Origin: Paraburkholderia sp. UYCP14C
GTDB lineage: Bacteria > Pseudomonadota > Gammaproteobacteria > Burkholderiales > Burkholderiaceae
Length of the DNA: 64,000 bases
Direction of reading: 5' to 3'
Assembly (NCBI RefSeq): GCF_004197395.1
Contig: NZ_SELS01000007.1
Location: 62,001 to 126,000 of the forward strand
In this document: positions 1 through 7,925 of the stretch, piece by piece
Numbering within the stretch: the stretch's first letter is position 1
Layout: every line of letters starts with the position of its first letter
Notes under the pieces: generated by a model
Seen by the model: the letters and a program-made list of their open reading frames with translations, nothing else
The model's database searches: none
What the model was told of the DNA's origin: nothing
Translations under genes and position numbers: made by a program

Positions 1-1
1 G

Positions 2-658
2 TTCCTGATCGGCACCTTCGGCCTGAACTTCCCGATCTTCATCTCGACGATGTCCGTCACCGCGTTCCGTGCCGGCGCCAGCGAATATGGCGTGCTGAGT
101 TCCACGATGGCGATCGGTTCCGTCACCGGCGCGCTGCTCGCCGCGCGCCGCGCGCGGCCCACCATGGGGCTGCTGCTCGGCGCCGGCGCGATGTTCGGCG
201 TCGGCTGCACGGCGGCCGCGTTGATGCCGAACTACGTGCTGTTCGGCATCGTGCTGATCGCGATCGGCGTGTCGACGCAAACCTTCACCACCTCGACCAA
301 TAGCCTCGTGCAACTGACCACCGAGCCCGCGATGCGCGGTCGCGTGATCGCGATCCTGCTCGCGATCGCGCTCGGCGGCACGCCGCTCGGCGCGCCGGTG
401 GTCGGCTGGGTCGCCGACCGTTTCGGCCCGCGCTGGGCGCTCGGCGTCGGCGCGGCATCGGGCTTCGGCGCGGCGCTCGTTGGCCTCGTCTATCTGATGC
501 GATACCGGGAACTGCGTTTCTATCGCGAAGGCTGGCGCCTGCGTTACAGCATCGAAGACCCGCAGCCGGTCACGGCCACGATCATTCCGGACTCGGTCAC
601 GACGGTTCAGCGCAGCGCACTCGACGAGGCGGAAGAAGACACGGCTTCTAGCGTGTAA
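2..658 (+). CDS. MFS transporter, C-terminal part (5' end outside the window)
   Basis: The reading frame is open from the first bases and ends at TAA 658, giving about 218 residues, roughly the second half of a 400-residue major facilitator protein. Several hydrophobic helices are visible, with a central MRGRV motif followed by a long Gly/Ala-rich helix and a GWVADRFGPRW loop, which is the cytoplasmic loop signature of MFS exporters of the EntS/MFS_3 type. The C-terminal 50 residues are hydrophilic and probably cytoplasmic. The substrate cannot be inferred. The downstream gene is a convergent LysR regulator, so there is no operon evidence on this side. Confidence 0.85.
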   Translation, partial: FLIGTFGLNFPIFISTMSVTAFRAGASEYGVLSSTMAIGSVTGALLAARRARPTMGLLLGAGAMFGVGCTAAALMPNYVLFGIVLIAIGVSTQTFTTSTNSLVQLTTEPAMRGRVIAILLAIALGGTPLGAPVVGWVADRFGPRWALGVGAASGFGAALVGLVYLMRYRELRFYREGWRLRYSIEDPQPVTATIIPDSVTTVQRSALDEAEEDTASSV

Positions 659-698
659 AAGCGCAGGCCTGTGAGCGCCAAGCGGAGGCTCGCACCGC

Positions 699-1655
699 TC
701 AGAGTCCGCCCACGCCGCGCGTCACCAGCGCATACGGCCCGCGCGTCAGCTGCTCCCTGAGAAACTCGATGCACACCTGAATCCGTGCCGACGACGACAG
801 GCGCTCGGCCGTCACCGCCCACACATCGGCGGATTGCTGATAGTCGGGCAGCACGCGCACCAGTTCGCCCGCGCGCAGGCTCTCGGCCACGTCCCAGATC
901 GACACCATCACGATCCCGTAACCTTCCTTCGCCCACTGCACGACGATGTCGCTCAGATTCGACGCGACCGTGCCCGTCACCTTCACGCTCCTTTCCCCCT
1001 GCGGCCCGCTCAGACGCCAGACCCCGAAGCGGTCGTCGCGGCCGCGAAACAGCAGGCAATCGTGGCCGGTCAGATCGTTGAGTTCGAGCGGCGCGCCGTG
1101 CCGCTCGACGTAAGCCGGCGACGCGCACAGAATGCGCGCGCTCTCCACCATCTTGTGGGCGATCAGATGCGGCTCCTGCACTTCGCCGACGCGCACGTCG
1201 ATATCGAAGTTCTCGCCGACGACATCCGCGCGCCGATCCAGCAGCTCGAGCCAGATTTCGAGGTTCGGGTGGCGCTCGCGCAGCATCGCGAGAATCGGCG
1301 ACACGTGCTTGCGGCCGAGCCGCAAACTCGTGCTGATGCGCAACAGACCGCTCAGCTCGGTGCGGCGATCGGCGAATGCGTCGGCCATCCCCTGCACGTC
1401 GTCGAGAATTTTTTGCGCCCACTGCAGGGCGGCTTCGCCGTCGCTCGTCACGCTGACGCGCCGCGTGGTGCGCTGGAACAGCTTCACGCCGAGGCCGGCT
1501 TCGAGCATGGCGATGCGCTTGCTTACATGCGACGGCGACAGCCCCATCTCCGTCGACGCCGCAACGAAGCTGCCGCGTCGCGCGATATGGCAGAACAGCT
1601 GCAAATCGCGCAGGAAGGACTCATTCGTGGCTGTGAGCGCATTCTGATTTTGCAT
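699..1655 (-). CDS. LysR-family transcriptional regulator
   Basis: This is a 318-residue protein, the normal length for LysR regulators. Residues about 15-75 form the winged helix-turn-helix (core ASTEMGLSPSHVSKRIAMLE), followed by the linker helix and a periplasmic-binding-protein-like effector domain from about residue 100. It starts at ATG 1655 and is divergent from the MHS transporter at 1941. The 285-bp gap holds inverted repeats (TGCCGCA/TGCGGCA at 1827-1841 and GGCGCC pairs at 1870-1889) that could be regulator sites. It probably controls the transporter, oxidoreductase and dehydroquinase genes to its right; that role is inferred from position only. Confidence 0.9.
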   Translation of the reverse strand: MQNQNALTATNESFLRDLQLFCHIARRGSFVAASTEMGLSPSHVSKRIAMLEAGLGVKLFQRTTRRVSVTSDGEAALQWAQKILDDVQGMADAFADRRTELSGLLRISTSLRLGRKHVSPILAMLRERHPNLEIWLELLDRRADVVGENFDIDVRVGEVQEPHLIAHKMVESARILCASPAYVERHGAPLELNDLTGHDCLLFRGRDDRFGVWRLSGPQGERSVKVTGTVASNLSDIVVQWAKEGYGIVMVSIWDVAESLRAGELVRVLPDYQQSADVWAVTAERLSSSARIQVCIEFLREQLTRGPYALVTRGVGGL

Positions 1656-1826
1656 CTGGACGCATTGTGTCGGCGCATAACGCTATTACCCTAGCTCCAA
1701 CGGATTGGTTGGGCAAGGTGCAGTCGTTTGGATGCCGGCTCGAATGCAATGCCCGGCACACTCAGGCCCGTGGTTAACCCGTAGTGCGCCGCAGCAACCG
1801 GCACGAGGCGCCGATTCAAGCCGTTA

Positions 1827-1889
1827 TGCCGCACTGCGGCAACGAGACCAGGAAAATCCTGGCTTGCGCGGCGCCCGTTTAAAGGCGCC
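1827..1889. promoter_or_regulatory. Inverted repeats in the LysR/MHS-transporter divergent region
   Basis: Two dyads are visible: TGCCGCA-C-TGCGGCA at 1827-1841 and GGCGCC-N8-GGCGCC at 1870-1889. They sit 50-115 bp upstream of the transporter start, where a LysR regulator would be expected to bind. Neither is a clean T-N11-A LysR box, so assignment as an operator is tentative. Confidence 0.3.
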
Positions 1890-1940
1890 AATGACTCAGC
1901 CGTAGAAGCTGACAAAAACATTTCCAATTCAGGAGACGTC

Positions 1941-3344
1941 ATGCAAACGAACGCATCGGCAAGCAGTGGGCATAGCTCGCAGGCTCGCAAGGCAACCGCC
2001 AGCGGCTGGATAGGCTCGGCACTCGAGTACTACGATTTCTTCATCTACGCGCAGGCCGCTGCGCTGATCTTTCCTCAGCTGTTCTTCCCTTCCGGCAACC
2101 CCAAGATCGCGATCGTCGCGTCGCTCGCGACCTACGGCGTCGGCTATGTCGCGCGACCGATCGGGGCGGTCGTGCTTGGCCACTGGGGCGATACGCACGG
2201 ACGCAAGAACGTGCTGCTGGTCTGCATGTTCCTGATGGGTCTGTCGACGATGCTGGTCGGTCTGCTGCCGACCTATCAGCAGGTCGGCTTTCTCGCGCCG
2301 GTGCTGCTCGTCGTGCTGCGCCTGATCCAGGGCTTCGCGGTCGCCGGTGAAATCTCAGGCGCCAGCTCGATGATCCTCGAACACGCGCCATTCGGGCGAC
2401 GCGGCTTCTACGCGAGCTTCACGCTGCAAGGCGTGCAGGCCGGCCAGATTCTGGCCGCCGCGATCTTTCTGCCGCTCGCGTATTTCATGAACGACGCCGC
2501 GTTCAATGCATGGGGCTGGCGCATTCCGTTCCTGCTCAGCTCGGTCGTGCTGATCGCCGGCTACATCATCCGCCGCGAAGTCCACGAAACGCCCGCGTTC
2601 GAGAAGGAAGACGCGAGCGGCGGCGTGCCGCGCTCGCCGATCGTCGAAGCGTTCAAGTACAACTGGGGCGACATGATTCGCGTCGTGCTGTGCTCGCTGA
2701 TGAATGTGATTCCGGTCGTCGCGACGATTTTCGGCGCGGCGTATGCGGTGCAACCGGCGTACGGCATCGGCTTTTCGAAGAGCCTGTATCTGTGGATTCC
2801 GGTGATCGGCAATATCGTCGCGGTGCTGGTGATTCCGTACGTGGGCAATCTGTCCGACCGGATCGGGCGGCGTCTGCCGATCATCGTCGGCTCGCTTGGC
2901 GCCGGGCTGCTTTCTTTTGGGTATCTGTACGCGATCAGCATCCACAACGTGCCGCTCGCGATGGTGATGTCGATCCTGATGTGGGGCGTCATCTATCAGG
3001 GCTACAACGCGATCTTCCCGAGCTTCTACCCGGAACTGTTCCCGACGCGTTCGCGTGTCTCCGCGATGGCGATCGGCCAGAACATCGGCACGACGATCAC
3101 CGCGCTGCTGCCGGCTCTGTTCGCCTACGTCGCGCCGCCGGGATCCAACAACGTGCCGCTGACGATCGGCACGATCACGTTCGCCATCACGATCATCTGC
3201 GCGATCGCCGCATGGAGCGCGCGTGAAAACTTCCGCGTGCGGCTTAGCGACCTCGGCGAAAAGAACGTCGTGCCGATGGACAAGCTCAGCTACGACGCAA
3301 TGCGCGCACAGAGCATGGCCGACGCAAAGAAGGCCGTTGCCTGA
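1941..3344 (+). CDS. MHS-family MFS transporter (metabolite:H+ symporter)
   Basis: A 467-residue, 12-helix inner-membrane protein. The N-terminal SALEYYDFFIYAQAAALIFP segment and the loop GHWGDTHGRKNVL are hallmarks of the metabolite:H+ symporter family (shikimate ShiA, alpha-ketoglutarate KgtP, proline/betaine ProP). A second conserved loop, SDRIGRRLPI, marks the C-terminal half. The start ATG 1941 has GGAG at 1931-1934. It lies directly upstream of an oxidoreductase and a type II dehydroquinase, so import of quinate, shikimate or a similar cyclic polyol acid is the most economical guess. The substrate is not provable from sequence. Confidence 0.9.
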   Translation: MQTNASASSGHSSQARKATASGWIGSALEYYDFFIYAQAAALIFPQLFFPSGNPKIAIVASLATYGVGYVARPIGAVVLGHWGDTHGRKNVLLVCMFLMGLSTMLVGLLPTYQQVGFLAPVLLVVLRLIQGFAVAGEISGASSMILEHAPFGRRGFYASFTLQGVQAGQILAAAIFLPLAYFMNDAAFNAWGWRIPFLLSSVVLIAGYIIRREVHETPAFEKEDASGGVPRSPIVEAFKYNWGDMIRVVLCSLMNVIPVVATIFGAAYAVQPAYGIGFSKSLYLWIPVIGNIVAVLVIPYVGNLSDRIGRRLPIIVGSLGAGLLSFGYLYAISIHNVPLAMVMSILMWGVIYQGYNAIFPSFYPELFPTRSRVSAMAIGQNIGTTITALLPALFAYVAPPGSNNVPLTIGTITFAITIICAIAAWSARENFRVRLSDLGEKNVVPMDKLSYDAMRAQSMADAKKAVA

Positions 3345-3395
3345 GTTCGTTTGCTGATTGACGCAATTTCACAAGGGCTTTCAGGGACCTTACTC

Positions 3396-4483
3396 ATGAA
3401 CAGCACCCGGATCGCCGTCGCTGGCGCAGGGTATATCGGCCGCGCTCATATGGCGGTCGCGCTCATATGGCGGTCGCGCAGCAAAGCGACACGTGCACGC
3501 TGTCGGCGATCGTCGATCCGTCGCCCGCGGCCGCCGCGGTCGCGGCCGAGGCGGGCGTGCCGCTCTACCGCACGCTCGACGAACTGCTCGAACGCGATCG
3601 CCCGGACGGTGTGATTCTCGCGACGCCGAACCAGCTGCACGTCGAGCACGCGTCGCGTTGCCTTGCGGCGCGCGTGCCGACACTGCTCGAAAAGCCGATC
3701 GCGCCGAGCGTCGACGAAGCGGAAACGCTCGCCGCCGAGGCAGAGCGCAGCGGTGTGCCGCTCTTGATCGGCCATCACCGCGCGCACAGCCCGATCATGG
3801 CGCGCGCGCGGCAGCTGATCGACGAGGGCCGGCTCGGCAAGCTCGTCGCGGTGATGGGCAGCGCGGTGTTCTTCAAACCCGACGAGTACTTCGCCGATGC
3901 CGACTGGCGACGCCAGCCGGGCGGCGGTCCGATCCTGCTGAACATGATTCACGAGGTGCACAACCTGCGCATGCTGTGCGGCGACATCGTCGCCGTGCAG
4001 GCTTTTTCGTCGCATGCGACGCGCGGCTTCGCGGTCGAGGATACGGTCGCGATCAACCTGCGTTTCGCGAACGGCGCGCTCGGCAGCTTCATGCTGTCCG
4101 ATACCGCCGCGAGCGCACGTAGCTGGGAGCAGACGTCGCAAGAAAACAAGGCCTATCCGTCGTATCCGGACGAAGACTGCTACGTGATCGCGGGCACGTT
4201 CGGCTCGCTCGCGATACCGACGATGCGCCTGAAGACCTACGCCGAAGCCGCGAACCGCTCGTGGTGGAAGCCGTTCGACGTCGGCGTCGCCGACCTGACG
4301 CGCGACGATCCGCTGAAGCTGCAGATCGAGCATTTCGTGCGCGTGATTCACGGCGAGGAGCCGCCGCTCGTCAGCGCGCAGGACGGCTTGCAGAATCTGC
4401 GCATCACCGAGGCGATCGTCGAAGCGGCTCGCACCGGCGCGGTGGTCGATACGACGCGTTCCGTCGCGGCGGCCGTCCACTAA
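3396..4483 (+). pseudogene. Gfo/Idh/MocA-family oxidoreductase, frameshifted near the N terminus
   Basis: The natural start is ATG 3396, encoding MNSTRIAVAGAGYIGRAHM, which contains the Rossmann GxGxxG dinucleotide-binding loop. A perfect 17-bp tandem duplication (3442-3458 and 3459-3475) then shifts the frame, and that frame stops at 3614. The remaining 338 residues continue in another frame from ATG 3467 to 4483, with the family's EKPIA catalytic lysine motif and the C-terminal GFO_IDH_MocA domain. Removing one repeat copy rejoins the halves into a normal protein of about 356 residues. Translation from 3467 would lack the NAD(P) loop and has no good ribosome site, so the gene is inactive as read unless the duplication is an assembly or reversible variant. 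Intact, it would act as an NAD(P)-dependent sugar/cyclitol dehydrogenase. Confidence 0.85.
3442..3475. repeat. 17-bp perfect tandem duplication
   Basis: The unit GCGCTCATATGGCGGTC occurs twice head to tail (3442-3458, 3459-3475), followed by a partial third GCGC. Seventeen is not a multiple of three, so it breaks the oxidoreductase reading frame. Deleting one copy restores a continuous protein. Confidence 0.97.
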
Positions 4484-4535
4484 AACATGTCGAATCCGCT
4501 TCGAGATTCTTCAATCGATTACTAAGGATCACTAG

Positions 4536-4973
4536 ATGAAAACGTTCGTGATGCTGCACGGTATCAACCACAACATGTTCGGCAAGCGCGATCCCGCGCA
4601 ATACGGCACGATCACGCTCGAAGAAATCGACACACGCCTGCGCGCGCTCGGCGACGAGCTCGGCGTGCGGGTCGACAGCTTTCAGACCAATAGCGAAGCG
4701 GCGATGTGCGAGCGCATCCACCAGGCGTTCACCGACAACGCCGACGGCGTGCTGATCAACGCCGGCGCATGGACGCACTACAGCTACGGTATCCGCGATG
4801 CACTCGCGATCCTGACGGTACCGGTGGTGGAGATCCACATGTCGAACATTCACGCGCGCGAAGCGTTCCGGCATCAGTCGGTATTCGCGGAGATCGTCAA
4901 AGGACAGATTTGCGGCTTCGGCGTGGACAGCTATCTGCTTGGGCTGCGCGCGGCGGTGTCGGCGGCGGGCTAG
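4536..4973 (+). CDS. Type II 3-dehydroquinate dehydratase-like protein
   Basis: 145 residues, the size of AroQ/QutE dehydroquinases, which interconvert 3-dehydroquinate and 3-dehydroshikimate as dodecamers. Family features are present: the catalytic tyrosine in RDPAQYGTIT (about residue 22-30), INAGAWTHYSYGIRDAL in place of INPGAYTHTSxALRDAL, HMSNIHAREAFRHQS with the catalytic histidine, and GFGVDSYLLGL at the end. The usual N-terminal NGPNLNLLG is replaced by HGINHNMFG, so this is a divergent paralogue. Position after a transporter and a dehydrogenase suggests catabolic use (quinate/shikimate) rather than aromatic biosynthesis. Start ATG 4536 has AAGGAT upstream. Confidence 0.85.
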   Translation: MKTFVMLHGINHNMFGKRDPAQYGTITLEEIDTRLRALGDELGVRVDSFQTNSEAAMCERIHQAFTDNADGVLINAGAWTHYSYGIRDALAILTVPVVEIHMSNIHAREAFRHQSVFAEIVKGQICGFGVDSYLLGLRAAVSAAG

Positions 4974-4981
4974 TCCTGAGA

Positions 4982-5008
4982 GTGCGCCGCGCGGTGGTGG
5001 CGGCGCAC
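4982..5008. terminator. Hairpin between dehydroquinase and sulfotransferase-like genes
   Basis: GTGCGCCGC (4982-4990) pairs with GCGGCGCAC (5000-5008) around a 9-nt loop. It sits between two convergent stop codons and probably serves both strands, although there is no clear T-run. Confidence 0.5.
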
Positions 5009-5010
5009 GG

Positions 5011-6090
5011 CTAGCGCCACGTTTCGGTCAACTCGTTGGCCAGCACCATCTTCTGGCGGACCACCTCGACGAAGGCCGCGTCGATACCCGCCTGCGCCTT
5101 CAGGAATTTCAGCGCGGCGGAATGGACGGCGCGCAGCGCGCCGCCGTCGATACCCGTCATACGCGCCGCGCTGCGCCGGGTTTCAACGACCAGATCGCGC
5201 GCGCTCGTGAAGTCGGGCGATAAGCCGCATTGCGCGTCGAACGCGGCGCGCAGACTGGCCGCGTAGTCGCGCGACTCGCCGAGCCGCTCTATATCGATCA
5301 GCAGATCGACGCCCTCGCCCATGCGCAGCGCGCAGAGGATCCACAACGCGATGAACGCGCGGTATGCGTTGTCGCTGTCCACGGTGCGCGCGAATTGCTC
5401 ACACGCGACGGCATACGCGTCATCGGGCATCGACGGCAGCGGCGGCAGACGCACGCCGCACACGCCGATCGCTTCGCGCACCAGCGGGTTCATCTGATTC
5501 AGACCGAGCACGCGAAACGGCGCGGCGACAAAAAACGCATTGCTCCATTGCTGCCTCAGCAGCCAGCCCGACGCGAACTGCGACGCGGGATTGCGCAGCA
5601 CGCCCACGTGCAGCGCGTCGGCAAACGCGCGCTTCAGCCACCGCAGACGTCCCCCGGTACGGCAAAACTTGAAGACGGGCACGCGGCCCTGCCCGATCGT
5701 GTGCTGGCTCAGCGCACGCAGATAGGCCTGCAGCGACGGGAATGTCGCATCGGGTTCGCGCGTAAAGCGATCGATGCTGAAGCGCTTGTCGTAACCCGCA
5801 ACGCCCCGTGAGTCTTCGCGCAGAAACGGCCGGTATTCGTCGAAGTACGGTGCGGCGAGCGGCGGGTGCCCCGAGGTCAAGGTCGGCCGCGAGGCAGGCA
5901 CGTCGGCGAGTTTGAGATCGGCGAGCACGTTGCTGAGCGGCTCGTAGAAGCCGGCCGCGCGCTCGAGCTCACGCAGCCGCGACCACACCCACGTGCCCGC
6001 GCTGCGCCAGCCCGTGTGCAGAAAAACCGCCTGTTTCAGCGGACTGTTGGGCGCGGCGTCGTTCGCGGACGCATCATGGGACAGCGACAT
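5011..6090 (-). CDS. Sulfotransferase-family protein
   Basis: 359 residues from ATG 6090, preceded by GGAAGAG; longer upstream frames would run into the divergent LysR gene and are not credible. The N-terminal AVFLHTGWRSAGTWVWSRL (about residue 20-38) resembles the PAPS 5'-phosphosulfate loop, and VGVLRNPASQFASGW (about 160) resembles the 3'-phosphate RxxxS motif of sulfotransferases. No transmembrane helix or signal peptide is evident. It is a single gene with no sulfate-activation or polysaccharide genes nearby, so the acceptor is unknown. The fold call is reasonable but based on two short motifs. Confidence 0.65.
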   Translation of the reverse strand: MSLSHDASANDAAPNSPLKQAVFLHTGWRSAGTWVWSRLRELERAAGFYEPLSNVLADLKLADVPASRPTLTSGHPPLAAPYFDEYRPFLREDSRGVAGYDKRFSIDRFTREPDATFPSLQAYLRALSQHTIGQGRVPVFKFCRTGGRLRWLKRAFADALHVGVLRNPASQFASGWLLRQQWSNAFFVAAPFRVLGLNQMNPLVREAIGVCGVRLPPLPSMPDDAYAVACEQFARTVDSDNAYRAFIALWILCALRMGEGVDLLIDIERLGESRDYAASLRAAFDAQCGLSPDFTSARDLVVETRRSAARMTGIDGGALRAVHSAALKFLKAQAGIDAAFVEVVRQKMVLANELTETWR

Positions 6091-6211
6091 GGGACTTCTC
6101 TTCCAATGATTGAATCGATAGACCGGAAGCGCCACTTTACCCTGTGGGCGATCCGGACGCATTATGCTGCGAGATTCCGGACCCATCGCATCGCACCATC
6201 TCCCTCGCCCC

Positions 6212-7117
6212 ATGAACGAATCGGCCGATATCCGCTTCCTGCTCACGCTGCGCGCAAGCGGCAGTCTGATCGCCGCCGCGCGCCGACTCGCGCTGTCGCC
6301 GTCGGCGGTCACGCAGCGTCTGCAGCAACTCGAAAAGAAGCTCGGCGCGCAGCTCGTGAACCGCAGCGCGCGCCGCCTGCAATTCACCGACGAAGGCCTG
6401 CTGCTGTGCGAGCGCGGCGCCGATCTGATCGAGCAGTTCGACGCGATGTTCGACGATCTGCAAACGCGCCGCGGCGGCCTCGTCGGCACGCTGAAGATCA
6501 ATGCGCCGCTCGGTTTCGGACGACGCCACCTCGCGCCGCTGATCGGCGAGTTCCAGCAGCAGAATCCCGATATCGACGTCGCGCTGACGCTGTCCGATCG
6601 GCCGTTGACCGAAACGCTCGATCGCTTCGATATCGTCGTGCATATCGGCGAGTTGCCGCTGTCGAACCTGGTCGGCTACACGATCGCGCCGAACGCGCGC
6701 TTCGTCTGTGCGGCGCCCGCGCTCGTCAGGCGAATCGGCGAACCCGAATCGCCGGAAGCGTTGAGCCGGCTGCCTTGCATCGTGCTGCGCGAAAACAACG
6801 AGGATGTGTCGCTATGGCAGTTTAGCAAGGGCCGCACGCGCCGCAGCGTGCGCGTGTCCACGCATCTGAGCTGCAACGACGGCGACGTGATCCGCCAATG
6901 GGCCTGCGAGGGACGCGGCGTGATTCTGCGCTCCGAATGGGACGTCGCCGACGATCTGGCCAAAGGCAAACTCGTGCGCCTGCTGCCGGGCTGGAAAGCG
7001 CCGGACGCGAATGTGATCGCGCTCACGCATCAGAGGACGGGACTGCCCGCGCGCACCCGCCATTTCATGCAGTATCTGCAAGGACACTTCAGGCCGTCGC
7101 CGCCGTGGCGGCGATGA
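6212..7117 (+). CDS. LysR-family transcriptional regulator
   Basis: 301 residues from ATG 6212 (MNESADIRFLLTL); an in-frame upstream start at 6164 would add 16 residues but leaves the helix-turn-helix unusually far from the N terminus. The HTH is ARRLALSPSAVTQRLQQLEKK (about residue 20-40), followed by a substrate-binding domain. It is divergent from the sulfotransferase-like gene, with 121 bp between the starts, which makes that gene a plausible target. The downstream HAD gene is 100 bp away and has its own -10-like element. Confidence 0.88.
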   Translation: MNESADIRFLLTLRASGSLIAAARRLALSPSAVTQRLQQLEKKLGAQLVNRSARRLQFTDEGLLLCERGADLIEQFDAMFDDLQTRRGGLVGTLKINAPLGFGRRHLAPLIGEFQQQNPDIDVALTLSDRPLTETLDRFDIVVHIGELPLSNLVGYTIAPNARFVCAAPALVRRIGEPESPEALSRLPCIVLRENNEDVSLWQFSKGRTRRSVRVSTHLSCNDGDVIRQWACEGRGVILRSEWDVADDLAKGKLVRLLPGWKAPDANVIALTHQRTGLPARTRHFMQYLQGHFRPSPPWRR

Positions 7118-7144
7118 TTCAGTCTGCGTGAATCTAAGAGTCAG

Positions 7145-7182
7145 TTGACCTCAACGCTGACGTAGGCACCAAAACCTATAAT
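7145..7182 (+). promoter_or_regulatory. Candidate promoter elements upstream of the HAD gene
   Basis: A perfect TATAAT lies at 7177-7182, 35 nt before the HAD start codon. A TTGACC lies at 7145-7150, but the 26-bp spacing is too long for a standard sigma-70 pair, so the -35 element is unclear. Confidence 0.4.
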
Positions 7183-7216
7183 CGATTCATCCTCAACAGC
7201 CGGCCCAATTGCAATC

Positions 7217-7891
7217 ATGACTGCCGCCGCCCATTCCGCCGACACCCCCGCCTATCCGGACGCGGTCCTGTTCGACCTGCTAACCGCCTTGCTCGACTCG
7301 TGGACCTCGTGGAACCGCGCGGCAGGCTCCGACGAAGCGGGCCGTGCATGGCGTGCCGCCTATCTGCGTCTGACGTACGGCTGCGGCCGCTATGTTCCCT
7401 ACGAACAACTGGTGCGCGAGGCCGCCACGCAGGTCGGTTTGTCCGAATCGGCCGCGAACGCGCTCGAAGCGGACTGGCTGAACCTGACGCCGTGGCCCGG
7501 CGCGCTCGACGCATTGCGCGCGCTCGCGCCGCATTGCAAGCTCGCGGTCGTCACCAACTGCTCGACGCGGCTCGGCTCACAGGCAGCCGCGCTGTTGCCG
7601 GTGCGCTGGGACGCGATCGTGACCGCCGAGGAAGCCGGCGTCTACAAGCCGGACCCGCAACCGTACCGCCTCGCGCTCGGCAAGCTCGGGGTCGAGGCGC
7701 GGCGCGCCGCGTTCGTCGCCGGGTCGAGCTACGACATGTTCGGTACCGCGGCCGTCGGTTTGCGCACCTACTGGCACAACCACATCGGCCTGCCGCTGGT
7801 CGCGGGCGCGCAGCCGCCCGAGGTCGAAGCGCCGTCGCTCGACCGGCTCGTTGCGTGGCTCGCGGGCTTTGGCGGCGACCGCCGGCACTGA
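7217..7891 (+). CDS. HAD-superfamily hydrolase
   Basis: 224 residues, typical of haloacid-dehalogenase-like phosphatases. Motif I is VLFDLLTALLDSW (nucleophile Asp about residue 19), motif II is VVTNCS, motif III is the lysine in VYKPDPQPY, and motif IV is AGSSYDMFGTAAVGL with the Mg-binding aspartate. Motif I reads DLLTAL rather than DxDGTL, as in the 2-haloacid dehalogenase branch, so the acid/base residue of a phosphatase is replaced. It is followed after 34 bp by a PLP enzyme and the two are probably co-transcribed. The substrate is unknown. Confidence 0.85.
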   Translation: MTAAAHSADTPAYPDAVLFDLLTALLDSWTSWNRAAGSDEAGRAWRAAYLRLTYGCGRYVPYEQLVREAATQVGLSESAANALEADWLNLTPWPGALDALRALAPHCKLAVVTNCSTRLGSQAAALLPVRWDAIVTAEEAGVYKPDPQPYRLALGKLGVEARRAAFVAGSSYDMFGTAAVGLRTYWHNHIGLPLVAGAQPPEVEAPSLDRLVAWLAGFGGDRRH

Positions 7892-7925
7892 ATCCCCAAC
7901 CTCACCCCGCTCCTCAGGTGCAAGC

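Noticed and set aside
6091-6501. A longer N terminus for the sulfotransferase-like gene
   Set aside because: It would overlap the divergent LysR gene and is Arg/Ser-rich; ATG 6090 has a ribosome site.
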